Below, piece after piece: positions 1 to 8,022 of a DNA stretch of 64,000 nucleotides (positions within the stretch are counted from its first letter, which is position 1; every line of letters begins with the position of its first letter). The notes beneath the pieces were generated by a model that worked only from the letters and a program-made list of their open reading frames with translations, searched no databases and had not been told where the DNA came from. Source of the stretch: an uncultured Oscillospiraceae bacterium (GTDB lineage Bacteria > Bacillota > Clostridia > Oscillospirales > Oscillospiraceae); contig CAJUSE010000004.1 of the NCBI GenBank assembly GCA_910588975.1, positions 30,690-94,689 on the forward strand, written 5' to 3'. A program made the position numbers and the translations under genes.

Positions 1-1
1 G

Positions 2-460
2 GCGGGGGACAGAGCCGACGTGGCGCTATCCCACAAGCCCCGGCCGGAAAGGGAGAGGCGGGATGCCCCTGCTGTTACGGACGGTATGATCCGCACAGCC
101 CAGGCCAAGCTGGCCGAGGGAAATCCCCTTTACAAAGCTACCCGGGGGGTCCACTGCTGTATCCTGATCCACGGGGGCGAGCTCCGCTATGTCACCGAGG
201 ATCTGTCCCGCCACAGCGCCCTGGACAAGGCGGTGGGAAGTGCCCTTTTGGCCGGGGTGGAGCTGGGGGAGTGTGTGCTTTTCTCCAGTGGCCGGGTGCC
301 GACGGATATGCTCCAAAAGAGCATCAACGCCGGGATCCGGGCTCTGATCGCCAAGGCCATTCCCACCTATCAAAGTGTAGAGCTGGCCCGAAAGCAGGGC
401 ATCACCCTCATCTGTGACGCCCGGGGGGGCAAGTACGCCCAGTTTTCCCCTTTGACTTGA
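2..460 (+). CDS. fdhD: FdhD sulfurtransferase, C-terminal part (cut by window start)
   Basis: The frame is open to the window edge, so only about the last 150 residues are present; a GTG at 20 is in frame but is probably not the start. FdhD moves sulfur from a cysteine desulfurase to the molybdenum/tungsten cofactor of formate dehydrogenase. The visible part has the family C-terminal signatures: RHSALDKAVG (family form GRHNAxDKxxG), then SSGRVPTDMLQK and the closing hydrophobic/Gly segment TLICDARGGKYAQF. The sulfur-carrying cysteine motif lies upstream of the window. It sits just before a probable Moco riboswitch and an importer gene set, which agrees with molybdopterin metabolism. Family call is firm; the full length cannot be judged. 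Confidence 0.88.
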   Translation, partial: AGDRADVALSHKPRPERERRDAPAVTDGMIRTAQAKLAEGNPLYKATRGVHCCILIHGGELRYVTEDLSRHSALDKAVGSALLAGVELGECVLFSSGRVPTDMLQKSINAGIRALIAKAIPTYQSVELARKQGITLICDARGGKYAQFSPLT

Positions 461-489
461 CAAAGAGACTCCCGCTGTGGTATCCTCAG

Positions 490-655
490 TGGGAACACAA
501 GAACTGAATATGCTCCGAGCCGGCTGTACCTACGGGAGGGAACTCCTACGGTCCCCCGGCCACTGGGTCACATGGAAAACCATATGGCCTTCCGTTTTGA
601 AAAGGGGCAGCTTGCATATCGGGGACGCCCCTTTGGAGCGCCCCGGAATGGGTTG
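490..655 (+). promoter_or_regulatory. Probable molybdenum cofactor (Moco/Tuco) riboswitch aptamer
   Basis: A 288-nt gap lies between fdhD and the importer operon. It holds CTCCGAGCCGG (513-523) and CCCCCGGCCACTGGG (553-567), which resemble the conserved core of the Moco RNA motif as I remember it. GCCGG (519-523) pairs with CCGGC (556-560). Inside this, GGAG (535-538) and CTCC (543-546) close a GGAA tetraloop, and a further hairpin ATGG-AAAA-CCAT lies at 572-583. An intrinsic terminator follows at 664-697, and GAAAAGG (599-605) could pair with CCTTTTC (669-675) as an alternative to the terminator stem. Identity as Moco is recognition from memory, not a covariance search; the boundaries are approximate. 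Confidence 0.7.
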
Positions 656-663
656 TACGCTCT

Positions 664-697
664 GGACTCCTTTTCTTCGGAAAAGGAGTCCTTTTTT
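664..697 (+). terminator. Intrinsic terminator, expression platform of the riboswitch
   Basis: A perfect 12-bp stem (664-675 with 680-691), TTCG tetraloop and six T residues lie 51 bp before the permease start codon. A terminator placed before the first gene of an operon implies transcription attenuation. Confidence 0.9.
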
Positions 698-748
698 GCT
701 TATTTTGAGCCCTTCTGTCAGGCAGGGGGCGGGGAAAGGAGAGGGAAC

Positions 749-1762
749 ATGGAGGAAAAGCGAGCAAACCGCACCCTGTTGGCTCTGGGGCTTGCCCTGG
801 CGGCTCTGGTGGCCCTGTCCTTCACCCTGGGCCGGTATGGTTTGGGGCTGGGAGAGCTGTGGCGTGTGCTCACCGGCACCCCCCTGGGCCTGCCGGCCAG
901 CCAGATGACCCCCCAGCAAACAGTTGTGTGGAACATCCGCCTGCCCCGCATCCTGCTGTGCTGCCTGGTGGGGGCTTGCCTTGCCTCGGCAGGGGCCTGC
1001 TATCAGGGGGTGTTCCAGAATGCCATGGCCTCTCCCGACCTGCTGGGCTGCTCCCAGGGGGCTGCCTTTGGGGCGGCTCTGGCCATCCTGCTGGGGGCCG
1101 GCACCGCCGGGATCACCGCCTCGGCCTTCCTGTTCAGCCTGGTGACAGTGGCCCTTGTCTACCTCATTGGCCAGTATGCCCCTGGGCAGAAGGTGCTCAA
1201 TTTGGTGCTGGGGGGCGTGATGATCGGCTCCCTCTTCTCGGCGGGGACCTCCTTTATCAAGCTGGTGGCCGACCCGGGAGACCAGCTGCCCGCCATCACT
1301 TACTGGCTCATGGGCTCTCTGGCCGGGGCCAGGATGGAGACCGTACTGCTGGCTCTGGTGCCCATGCTGTTGGGCCTTGTGCCCCTGTTCCTGCTGCGCT
1401 GGAAGATCAACCTGCTGGTGATGGGGGAGGAGGAGGCCCGGGCCATGGGGGTGCATACCGACCGGCTGCGGCTGGTGGTGGTGCTGTGCGCCACCCTCAT
1501 TACGGCATCGGCGGTGTCAGTGAGCGGCCTCATTGGCTGGGTGGGGCTGGTGGTGCCCCACCTGTCCCGGATGCTGGTGGGCAGCAATTACAAGCACCTG
1601 CTGCCCTGCTCGGCCCTCTTTGGGGCGGGGTTCCTGCTCCTCACCGACAACGTCAGCCGAAATCTCTTTACCGCCGAGCTGCCCATCGGCATCCTGACGG
1701 CCTGGATCGGCGCTCCCTTTTTCATCTATCTCATGCTGCATCAGGGGAGGGGAGAGACATGA
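749..1762 (+). CDS. FecCD/BtuC-type ABC importer permease (probable molybdate/tungstate)
   Basis: A 337-aa polytopic membrane protein of the FecCD family, which forms the dimeric channel of importers for iron chelates, B12 or, in the MolBCA branch, molybdate. Family motifs visible are RLPRILLCCLVGACLASAG near the N terminus, FQNAMASPDLLGCSQGA, and the coupling-helix region GLIGWVGLVVPHLSRMLVG. The start at 749 has AAAGGAGAGG 4-13 bases upstream; an in-frame ATG at 572 would translate the riboswitch and terminator and is rejected. The stop overlaps the ATPase start by 4 bp. Substrate is inferred from the upstream Moco-like RNA and fdhD; the family alone would also allow iron or cobalamin. Confidence 0.88.
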   Translation: MEEKRANRTLLALGLALAALVALSFTLGRYGLGLGELWRVLTGTPLGLPASQMTPQQTVVWNIRLPRILLCCLVGACLASAGACYQGVFQNAMASPDLLGCSQGAAFGAALAILLGAGTAGITASAFLFSLVTVALVYLIGQYAPGQKVLNLVLGGVMIGSLFSAGTSFIKLVADPGDQLPAITYWLMGSLAGARMETVLLALVPMLLGLVPLFLLRWKINLLVMGEEEARAMGVHTDRLRLVVVLCATLITASAVSVSGLIGWVGLVVPHLSRMLVGSNYKHLLPCSALFGAGFLLLTDNVSRNLFTAELPIGILTAWIGAPFFIYLMLHQGRGET

Positions 1763-2556
1763 TAGAGGTCAAAGACCTGTGCTTTTCCTACCGCAGCCGG
1801 GAGGTACTCAAGGGGGTCTCCTTCCAGGCAAGGGAGGGTACGGTCAGCTTCGTGCTGGGGGCCAACGGAGCGGGCAAGACCACCCTGTTCCGCTGCCTGC
1901 TGGGCCTCTACAGGCCCAGCGCCGGGGCCGTGCTGCTGGATGGAGAGGACCTGACCAGGCTGCCGCCCCCCCAGCTGGCCAAACGGCTGGCCTATATTCC
2001 CCAGAGCCATGCCCCCGTTTTTGATTTCACCGTGCTGGACATGGTGCTCATGGGCACCAACCACGACCTTGGGACCTTTCGGTCCCCGGGGGCGGAGGAG
2101 CGCCGCCGGGCCATGTCCGCTCTGGAGCGGGTAGGGGCCCAGGAGCTGACCCACCGGGTGTTCCGCCGGCTCAGCGGGGGGGAGCAGCAGCTGGTCCTCA
2201 TTGCCCGGGCCCTGGCCCAGGGCTCCCGGGTGCTGGTTATGGACGAACCCACTGCCAATCTGGATTACGGCAATCAGCTTCTGGTGCTGGAGTGCGTCTG
2301 CCGGCTGGCAGAGGAGGGCTACACCGTCCTTATCTCCTCCCACGACCCCCAGCACGCCCTGTGGTATGCCCACCGGGTGCTGGCGCTGGACGGGGGCGTG
2401 GTGGTGGCCGACGGTCCCGCCGGGGAGGTGCTGGACGGCCCGCTGCTCCAACAGCTCTATGGCGTGGAGGCAGAGTTTGCGCAGGCGAGCTGCGGCCGGG
2501 TCATTGTCCCCAGGCAAATCAAAACGCACAAGGTGTATAAGGAGGAAATGGAATGA
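1759..2556 (+). CDS. ABC importer ATP-binding protein (FecE-like)
   Basis: A 265-aa nucleotide-binding subunit. Walker A is GANGAGKTT (residues about 33-41), the Q-loop is YIPQSH, the signature is RRLSGGEQQLVLIARALAQ, Walker B is VLVMDEPTANLD and the H-loop is ISSHDPQHA. Length and motifs match the BtuD/FecE group, which partners FecCD permeases. It starts by ATGA overlap with the permease and its own stop overlaps the next start (2553), so the three genes are translationally coupled. Cytoplasmic, membrane associated. The last 40 residues after the D-loop region are a family-variable tail. Confidence 0.93.
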   Translation: MIEVKDLCFSYRSREVLKGVSFQAREGTVSFVLGANGAGKTTLFRCLLGLYRPSAGAVLLDGEDLTRLPPPQLAKRLAYIPQSHAPVFDFTVLDMVLMGTNHDLGTFRSPGAEERRRAMSALERVGAQELTHRVFRRLSGGEQQLVLIARALAQGSRVLVMDEPTANLDYGNQLLVLECVCRLAEEGYTVLISSHDPQHALWYAHRVLALDGGVVVADGPAGEVLDGPLLQQLYGVEAEFAQASCGRVIVPRQIKTHKVYKEEME

Positions 2557-3653
2557 AAAGAACGGTCTCTATGCTTCTGGCCCTGACCTTGGGCCTCACC
2601 CTGGTGGGCTGCAGCGGCCAGAGGGGGGAGAAAAACCCGGATCCCGAGGTCAGCACCCCTGTTGAGGAGAGCCAGACCACCGAGCCCCGGAGCTTTACCG
2701 ACTCCCTGGGCCGGACGGTGGAGCTGCCCGCCCAGATCGACCACATCGCCGTCAGCGCCGCCATGGCCCAGCGGGTGGTGGCCCCCCTGGCCGCTGATAA
2801 GATGATCGGGCGCTCCGGGGAGTTCACCGAGGCGGAAAGGGAGTATTACACCGACGCCTATGCCGAGCTACCCGTGGTGGGCGAGTTCTACGGCAAGGAG
2901 ACCGGGGATCTGGAGGTGCTGCTCTCCTCCGGCGCCCAGGTGGTCATCGACGTAGGTACGCCTAAGGACGGTCTGGCCGAGGACCTGGACGCCCTCACCC
3001 GGCAGACGGGCATCCCCTTCGTCCACATTTCCTTCTACGCCGATGCCATGGATGAGGTATATATCAAGCTGGGCGAGCTGCTGAACATGCCCGATGAAGC
3101 CGAGAAGCTGGCGGCCTACTGCCGGGAGACCTATGATATGGTCCAGGCCATCGCCGACAAGGCCGAGAAGGCCAACATCCTCTATGTGGTGGGGGATAAG
3201 GGGCTCAATGTCATCGCCAGGGGCAGCTACCACGCCGGGGTCATCGACATGCTGACCAACAACCTGGCCGTGGTGGATAACCCCGTCTCCAAGGGCTTTG
3301 GCAACGAGGTGGACATGGAGCAGATCCTGCTCTGGGACCCGGATATCATCTTCTTCTCTCCTGAGAGCATCTATGATACCGTGGCCGATGATCCCCTCTA
3401 TCAGCAGGTCACCGCCATCAGGAACGGGGCCTACTATAAGGTCCCCCTTGGCCCGGACAACTGGATGGGCTTTCCCCCTTCGGTCCAGCAGCTGCTGGGT
3501 ATGCAGTGGATGGCCAAGGTCCTCTATCCCGACCTGGCCGACTACGACCTCTACGAGCGGGTAAATGAGTTCTACACCCTGTTCTACCATAAGCCCCTGT
3601 CCCAGGAGGAATTCGATAAGCTGGTCGCCGGCTCTCTGAGCCCGAAAGCCTGA
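2553..3653 (+). CDS. ABC importer substrate-binding lipoprotein
   Basis: A 366-aa protein with a lipoprotein signal (MKRTVSMLLALTLGLTLVGC; lipobox LVGC, Cys20), an acidic linker and then a periplasmic-binding fold of the FepB/BtuF/TroA-helical-backbone class starting with RSFTDSLGRTVELP. The C-terminal part has GPDNWMGFPPSVQQLLG, a stretch I associate with importers of this class annotated as iron or molybdate binding. It is the last gene of the riboswitch-controlled operon (ATGA overlap upstream) and is followed by a strong terminator. The true ligand is not visible in the sequence; molybdate or tungstate is favoured by context only. Confidence 0.88.
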   Translation: MKRTVSMLLALTLGLTLVGCSGQRGEKNPDPEVSTPVEESQTTEPRSFTDSLGRTVELPAQIDHIAVSAAMAQRVVAPLAADKMIGRSGEFTEAEREYYTDAYAELPVVGEFYGKETGDLEVLLSSGAQVVIDVGTPKDGLAEDLDALTRQTGIPFVHISFYADAMDEVYIKLGELLNMPDEAEKLAAYCRETYDMVQAIADKAEKANILYVVGDKGLNVIARGSYHAGVIDMLTNNLAVVDNPVSKGFGNEVDMEQILLWDPDIIFFSPESIYDTVADDPLYQQVTAIRNGAYYKVPLGPDNWMGFPPSVQQLLGMQWMAKVLYPDLADYDLYERVNEFYTLFYHKPLSQEEFDKLVAGSLSPKA

Positions 3654-3669
3654 TACAAACAAGAAAAAA

Positions 3670-3705
3670 GGGCCGCCGTTTTACATGAAAACGGCGGCCC
3701 TTTGT
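3670..3705. terminator. Bidirectional intrinsic terminator
   Basis: A 13-bp GC-rich stem (3670-3682 with 3688-3700) with A-rich and T-rich flanks sits between the convergent importer operon and the surface-protein gene and can serve both strands. Confidence 0.85.
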
Positions 3706-3720
3706 ATTGGAAAATGGGGC

Positions 3721-6700
3721 TTACTTCTGCTCTGCGGTCAAAAGATACCGCTGGAGGATGGCGGCAAACTGGGCCCGGGTGGCGCTGCCGACCGGGTCCA
3801 GCAGTCCGGCGGAGGTGCCGGTGATGATCCCCCGCTCCACCGCCCAGCCGAAGGACGCCCGGGCGTAGCCAGCCACACTGTCCCGGTCCGGGAAGGACTG
3901 CAGTCCGCTTTCGCTGCCGGCGTGGCCGTCAAAGCGGCAAAGGAGGGTCACAAGCTGTTCCCGGGTGAGCACCCCCAGCGGGGCGGTGCCGTCAGAGATG
4001 CCCCGCTCCATGGCCCACTGGCGGGCGTCCTCCATATGGGCGGGGCTTTCCCCGGCAAGCCGGGCCAGTACCATCCAGGCTTGCTGCCGGGTGATGAGCC
4101 CCTGGGGCTGGAACTGGGCGGAGCCCGTCCCGTTCATCAGCCCCTTTTCGTGGACGAAGGCCACGGCGCTATGGTACCATGCCGTCTCGTCCACATCGTC
4201 GTAGGGGAGGGCGGGAAGGTCATCAAATACCAGCCCGGAAATGGCCACAGGGCTGAGCAAGGGGCCGTTGTTGAACACCACGCCGCCCTCGGCAGCCCGG
4301 TTCAGCACCGGGTGGGAAAGGGCAAAGGTCATGCCCCGGATCTCGGTGGCCGAGCCCACCAGAAGGTACTGCTCGTTCTCCTTGCCGGATTTTGCCCCCT
4401 TGATGCCGTTGTATACCGGGTCATTCCAGGTCACATCCACGCCGTACCAGTTTCCGTCCACCTGCACCGAATTCCACATGTGGTAGGTGCCGCTGCTCTG
4501 GTCGGTGGGCTTTGCATAGCCCGTCTCCAGTACGCAGGGGATGCCCAGCTGGTCGCAGAGGACCTTGAAGGCCCGGGAGTAGCCGTCGCATACCGGCCCG
4601 TTGTTCCCCGTCCTGCCCTCCAGGGCGCTGAGACACTCGTGGGGCTCATTGCCGATGGTGGTCAGGTCCGGGGTAGTGTTGTACTCGTTGCTCTCGGTCA
4701 AAATGCGGTTCAGGGTCTTGAGCTTTTCCACGGTCGTGCCCTCGCCCACCTCGGACAAGATCCGCTTCACCGCCGTATCCCGGCGGGCAATACCCGCCGC
4801 CACGGCACCGTTGGCCGTCCAGTCGGGGGAGCACATGGTAAAGCCGTTGTTGTCCACAAGGGTCAGAAAGAAGTAGGCCGTCGGGGTGCCGCCGGGCTCC
4901 TGGGCGGTGAGTATGCGCAGCTTGCACTTTCCGCTGAGCCAAAAGACCTCCGGGTGGTCCATGTCGAAGGCCTGAAAGACGGTGCCGATGTAGCTGCTGG
5001 CCTCCTTCTTCTTTTCCTCGTAATTCTCATCCTTGAGGAGCTTGGTCACGAAGACCCCGTTGAAGGTGTCGGTCCTGACCATATCCCCCAGCCGGAGGGC
5101 ACCGTAGTTGATGGCCTTGTCCGCCTTGGAGACATCCACTGTGAAGTAGGAGCCGTCTGTAAAGACCATGCTGGGCAGGCCGCCGTTTTCCACGCTGGTG
5201 CCGTTTGCATAGGGGGAGAGGAGGGAGAACGCCACGGTCTCCGCCTGTCCCACCTCATAGCCGTGGCCCTCCCCCGGAGAGACCCGGGTGGAGAGACGGA
5301 AGTTGCTGTCCTCCTGCAGGAAATCTGCGAAGCTGTCACTCCCGCCGGAGTGGGAGCTGCCGGAGCCGGACACCAGAAGCTGATACAGGTCCTGGGCGTA
5401 CTCGGGCAGCTGGACCCGATCGACCCAGTCCTGGCGGGGCTCCTCACCCACAATGTCCTGAATGGGGGAGGTGACCTCCCCCTCCGGAGGTGTCACCACC
5501 TCCGGGAAAGGCCTTTCGGTCACCGTGGGCCGGGGAGTGGAGGAGGAGCCTCCTCCGCTGCTGGGCCGGGAGGGAGAGGGATTGGGCTCCAGAGTGGGCT
5601 CCGGGCTGGAGTCAGGGTCCGGAAGAATGGGATCCGGGTCGGGGTCAGGGGCCGGAGTGGGGTCCTGAGTCGGGATGGGGTCAGGATCGGGGTCGGGGGA
5701 GGGCACAGGGTCCACATCCTCGAATTCAAGGCCGGTGGCAGAGAAGGTGATGGAATGATCGCCAATGACCGCCCCCGTGTCGTCCACGATCTCTGCCGCA
5801 AAAACGGCGGGGTCAAGATTGATATAGACCTCCCCCGTTGTGGCTCTGCTGGTGTAGGTGCTGACTTTTTCAAGGGTCAGCTCCACGCTCATGGCGTCGG
5901 CGGCACAGGAAACGCTGGCAATGTCCACAAGATTGGGATAGCCCGAGCTGTAATTTTCCACTTTACTGGCCTCAGCGGGGGCAAAGGGAATGTTGCTGGA
6001 AGTGATGGTCAGCGTGCCGGTGCCGCTGGACAGGTCCAGAGGAGTGCCCACGGCGTCCGTCACCAGGCTGGTAGTGCCGTAGGCCACCAGTTTGGCGTTT
6101 AAGGCGCCAAAATCGCTGGGGGATCTTCCCTCCCAGCTGCTGCTTTTCGAATAGGGATAGCGGAGCTTTGTCAGCTCGGGGCAGTTGGCGAAGGTGTTGT
6201 TTGAATAGCCGTCGCAAGAGCCCTGAAAGGTGACCTCTGTCAGCACGGCGCAACCGTCAAAGGACCAGTCGCTCAGGAAGTTCAAGCTGCCAGGGAAGAC
6301 CACGGTCGTCAAGGCAATGCAATCCTTAAAGGCCAGCTGGCCGATCGCACTTACACCATTCTCAAGGGTCAGGTCGGTGAGGCTGGTACAACCCCGGAAG
6401 GCCTGCTCACCAATGGTAGGACAACCCTGGACCGTCACGGTTTTCAGTGCGGTGCAGCCCTGAAATGCGTTCTCGTTGATTATTGTCACAGTGCTCGGGA
6501 TGGTGACCTCGGTCAGATTTTTGCAATTGTAAAAGGCGGCGCCGCCAATATAAGTCAAATTGGAGGGAAATGTGATTTCGGTCAGACCACTGCCATCGAA
6601 GGCTTGACGATTGAGGTCAGTTAGGCTTTCGGGAAGGGTAATGGAGGTCAGGCTGCTGCAATTCATGAAAGCCATTTGGTCGATGTAGGTAAGCCCTTCA

Positions 6701-7104
6701 GGGAGGGAAATGGAAGTCAGATTGCTACAGTTTTTGAAAGCCTGGGAGCCGATCTTGGTCAGCCCCTCGGGAAGGGAAACATCGGTCAGATTGGGGCAGG
6801 CCATAAAGGTTTGCTCACCGATGGCGGTGCAGCCTGTGATGACCACCGACTGTATTTTGTCCGCATGATCACTCCAGGGTGGGAGAGCACCAGAAGTATA
6901 GTTCGGTAGTGCATTATTATTGCCGGTAATGGTAAGCACGCCATCCTTGGCCAGCGCCCAAGTGCCATAGGAGGATATGTTCCCCTCCCCCCATAATCCC
7001 GCCGGGTCCACTGCTGCGGCGGGGACTGTCAGGGTAAACAGCATGGCAAAAGCCAGGGTCAGCGACAGCAGCCGACTCGGCTTTTCGTTTCTCTGCTTCT
7101 TCAT
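3721..7104 (-). CDS. Secreted LRR (BspA-type) / transglutaminase-like / SLH surface protein
   Basis: An 1127-aa protein. A signal peptide covers residues 1-31 (ending VPAAA). Residues about 90-320 are BspA-type leucine-rich repeats with the pattern IGxxAFxxCxxLTxxxLPxxLT. A Pro/Asp-rich spacer lies at 465-540. A transglutaminase-like cysteine-protease fold follows with a visible triad: Cys839 in PVCDGYSRAFK, His875 in TYHMWNSV and Asp890 in WYGVDVTWNDP. Three SLH domains from about 968 to the end should bind wall polymers. The enzyme could cross-link or cleave peptides at the cell surface. SD AGGAGG precedes the ATG. Target unknown; architecture confident. Confidence 0.9.
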   Translation of the reverse strand: MKKQRNEKPSRLLSLTLAFAMLFTLTVPAAAVDPAGLWGEGNISSYGTWALAKDGVLTITGNNNALPNYTSGALPPWSDHADKIQSVVITGCTAIGEQTFMACPNLTDVSLPEGLTKIGSQAFKNCSNLTSISLPEGLTYIDQMAFMNCSSLTSITLPESLTDLNRQAFDGSGLTEITFPSNLTYIGGAAFYNCKNLTEVTIPSTVTIINENAFQGCTALKTVTVQGCPTIGEQAFRGCTSLTDLTLENGVSAIGQLAFKDCIALTTVVFPGSLNFLSDWSFDGCAVLTEVTFQGSCDGYSNNTFANCPELTKLRYPYSKSSSWEGRSPSDFGALNAKLVAYGTTSLVTDAVGTPLDLSSGTGTLTITSSNIPFAPAEASKVENYSSGYPNLVDIASVSCAADAMSVELTLEKVSTYTSRATTGEVYINLDPAVFAAEIVDDTGAVIGDHSITFSATGLEFEDVDPVPSPDPDPDPIPTQDPTPAPDPDPDPILPDPDSSPEPTLEPNPSPSRPSSGGGSSSTPRPTVTERPFPEVVTPPEGEVTSPIQDIVGEEPRQDWVDRVQLPEYAQDLYQLLVSGSGSSHSGGSDSFADFLQEDSNFRLSTRVSPGEGHGYEVGQAETVAFSLLSPYANGTSVENGGLPSMVFTDGSYFTVDVSKADKAINYGALRLGDMVRTDTFNGVFVTKLLKDENYEEKKKEASSYIGTVFQAFDMDHPEVFWLSGKCKLRILTAQEPGGTPTAYFFLTLVDNNGFTMCSPDWTANGAVAAGIARRDTAVKRILSEVGEGTTVEKLKTLNRILTESNEYNTTPDLTTIGNEPHECLSALEGRTGNNGPVCDGYSRAFKVLCDQLGIPCVLETGYAKPTDQSSGTYHMWNSVQVDGNWYGVDVTWNDPVYNGIKGAKSGKENEQYLLVGSATEIRGMTFALSHPVLNRAAEGGVVFNNGPLLSPVAISGLVFDDLPALPYDDVDETAWYHSAVAFVHEKGLMNGTGSAQFQPQGLITRQQAWMVLARLAGESPAHMEDARQWAMERGISDGTAPLGVLTREQLVTLLCRFDGHAGSESGLQSFPDRDSVAGYARASFGWAVERGIITGTSAGLLDPVGSATRAQFAAILQRYLLTAEQK

Positions 7105-7169
7105 GGATATTTCCTCCTGTCGACCGCCTGCGGGAGAGTGGCATTTTTATGGCGGCTCTTTCTCAAAAA

Positions 7170-7198
7170 AGAATACCATAATTTGTGGATAGTTGCAA
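7170..7198 (-). promoter_or_regulatory. Sigma-A promoter of the LRR/transglutaminase/SLH gene
   Basis: On the minus strand, TTGCAA (7193-7198), a 17-bp spacer and TATTCT (7170-7175) lie about 65 bp upstream of the start codon. Confidence 0.7.
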
Positions 7199-7307
7199 CT
7201 TGTTTTCGCTCCGCTGGCCTGCTTTTCTGCCCCGTTTCCCTGCTGTTTCGCCCAGGGAAGCCTTGCTGTGGGGCAGCCCCTTTTGCACAGTCCAGCCCGA
7301 AAAGGAC

Positions 7308-7343
7308 AAAGCCTGCGCATAACATCTGTTATACGCAGGCTTT
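7308..7343 (-). terminator. Terminator hairpin downstream of tRNA-Ala(CGC)
   Basis: A near-perfect inverted repeat of AAAGCCTGCG arms closes on ATCT and ends in TTT, 10 bp past the tRNA CCA end. Confidence 0.75.
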
Positions 7344-7352
7344 GGATGCCGC

Positions 7353-7429
7353 TGGTGGACCCGAAGGGGATCGAACCCTCGACCTCACGGATGCGAACCG
7401 TGCGCTCATCCCAGCTGAGCTACGGGCCC
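7353..7429 (-). tRNA. tRNA-Ala, anticodon CGC
   Basis: A full cloverleaf on the minus strand: acceptor GGGCCCG with CGGGTCC, including the G3-U70 pair that identifies alanine tRNA; D-arm with AGCTCAGCTGG; anticodon stem CACGG/CCGTG with loop TTCGCAT (anticodon CGC, reads GCG); T-loop GTTCGATCC; encoded CCA at 7353-7355. Confidence 0.96.
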
Positions 7430-7450
7430 AAATGATGATGTTTTCCATCC

Positions 7451-7477
7451 AACAAAGGTGGAATTTCCACCTTTGTT
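7451..7477. repeat. Perfect inverted repeat in the tRNA-Ala(CGC) leader
   Basis: AACAAAGGTGG and CCACCTTTGTT form an 11-bp stem around AATTT, between the tRNA promoter and the tRNA 5' end. There is no T-run, so it is more likely a processing or structural element than a terminator. Function unknown. Confidence 0.5.
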
Positions 7478-7525
7478 CCGGGCAAACCCCGGGGATACTA
7501 GGGGGCTGGAAAACGTTGCCCAAAC

Positions 7526-7554
7526 ATTATAGCAAGGTTTTGCGGGAGTGTAAA
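7526..7554 (-). promoter_or_regulatory. Strong promoter for tRNA-Ala(CGC)
   Basis: On the minus strand, TTTACA (7549-7554), a 17-bp spacer and TATAAT (7526-7531). Transcription would start about 90 nt before the tRNA. Confidence 0.85.
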
Positions 7555-7604
7555 CCCCTTTTTGAAAAAAGTGCGGCAGGGGAGGAGAAAATGCGGTTCT
7601 ATGC

Positions 7605-7633
7605 TTGATAATTTTCAAAAAATAATGTATGAT
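7605..7633 (+). promoter_or_regulatory. Promoter of the SRP RNA gene
   Basis: TTGATA (7605-7610), a 17-bp spacer and TATGAT (7628-7633), about 30 bp before the first paired bases of the SRP RNA. It is divergent from the tRNA promoter. Confidence 0.8.
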
Positions 7634-7659
7634 ACTACTATCTGCCTGTCTCAGTCCGC

Positions 7660-7966
7660 AATATGCCGGCCTGAGGCAAGGCCACGCTAACCGGGGAGAT
7701 AGCGGTGCCCTGTACCTGCAATCCGCTACAGCAGGGGTGAATTCCGGCCCCCGGGTTCATATTGTGCCGTCTGACCTGGATAAGCAGCGATGAGGGATCG
7801 GGCCTGCGCAACGTTCACCCGTGAACCGTGTCAGGCGGGGAACCGAGCAGCACTAAGCGGACATGGACGTGTGCCGCAGGGCTCCCGCTCCTGAGCCGGC
7901 TGTCCCGGTAACGGGCATAATGTGAATTCAAAGGCCGGTGCGTGGTCTTGCCGCAGGCCGGATAAC
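7660..7966 (+). ncRNA. ffs: SRP RNA, large Bacillota type with Alu domain
   Basis: The RNA scaffold of the signal recognition particle. The Alu-domain core CCGGGGAGATAGCGGTGCCC, followed by CTGTACCTGCAATCCGCT, matches the B. subtilis scRNA closely. The apical S-domain is seen as CATGTCAGG-like GTGTCAGGCGGGGAACCGAGCAGCA, written here in parts: GTGTCAGG, then GGAACCGAGCAGCA. The ends pair: GCCGGCCTG and GGCAAGGCCACGC (from 7665) with GCGTGG-CTTGCC and CAGGCCGG (to about 7961). At about 300 nt it is slightly longer than the 270-nt B. subtilis RNA. Exact ends are approximate. The location just upstream of dnaX is the usual one in Bacillota. Confidence 0.93.
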
Positions 7967-8022
7967 GGGGAAGAGGGGCCCACGCCCCCCTTCCTTTTCC
8001 TTTCTCTATGGAGGTTGATCCC

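Noticed and set aside
572..749. N-terminal extension of the FecCD permease from ATG 572
   Set aside because: It would translate the riboswitch and terminator; ATG 749 has a proper SD.
530..1456. Long minus-strand open frames opposite the importer genes
   Set aside because: They mirror GC-rich coding DNA, are low-complexity (Gln/His/Gly-rich), have no SD and overlap genes with clear family motifs. The same holds for many long antisense frames elsewhere in the window.
3685..6102. 805-aa plus-strand frame opposite the LRR/transglutaminase/SLH gene
   Set aside because: It is a Gly/Val/His/Gln-rich shadow starting inside the terminator hairpin; the minus-strand protein has a signal peptide, catalytic triad and SLH domains.
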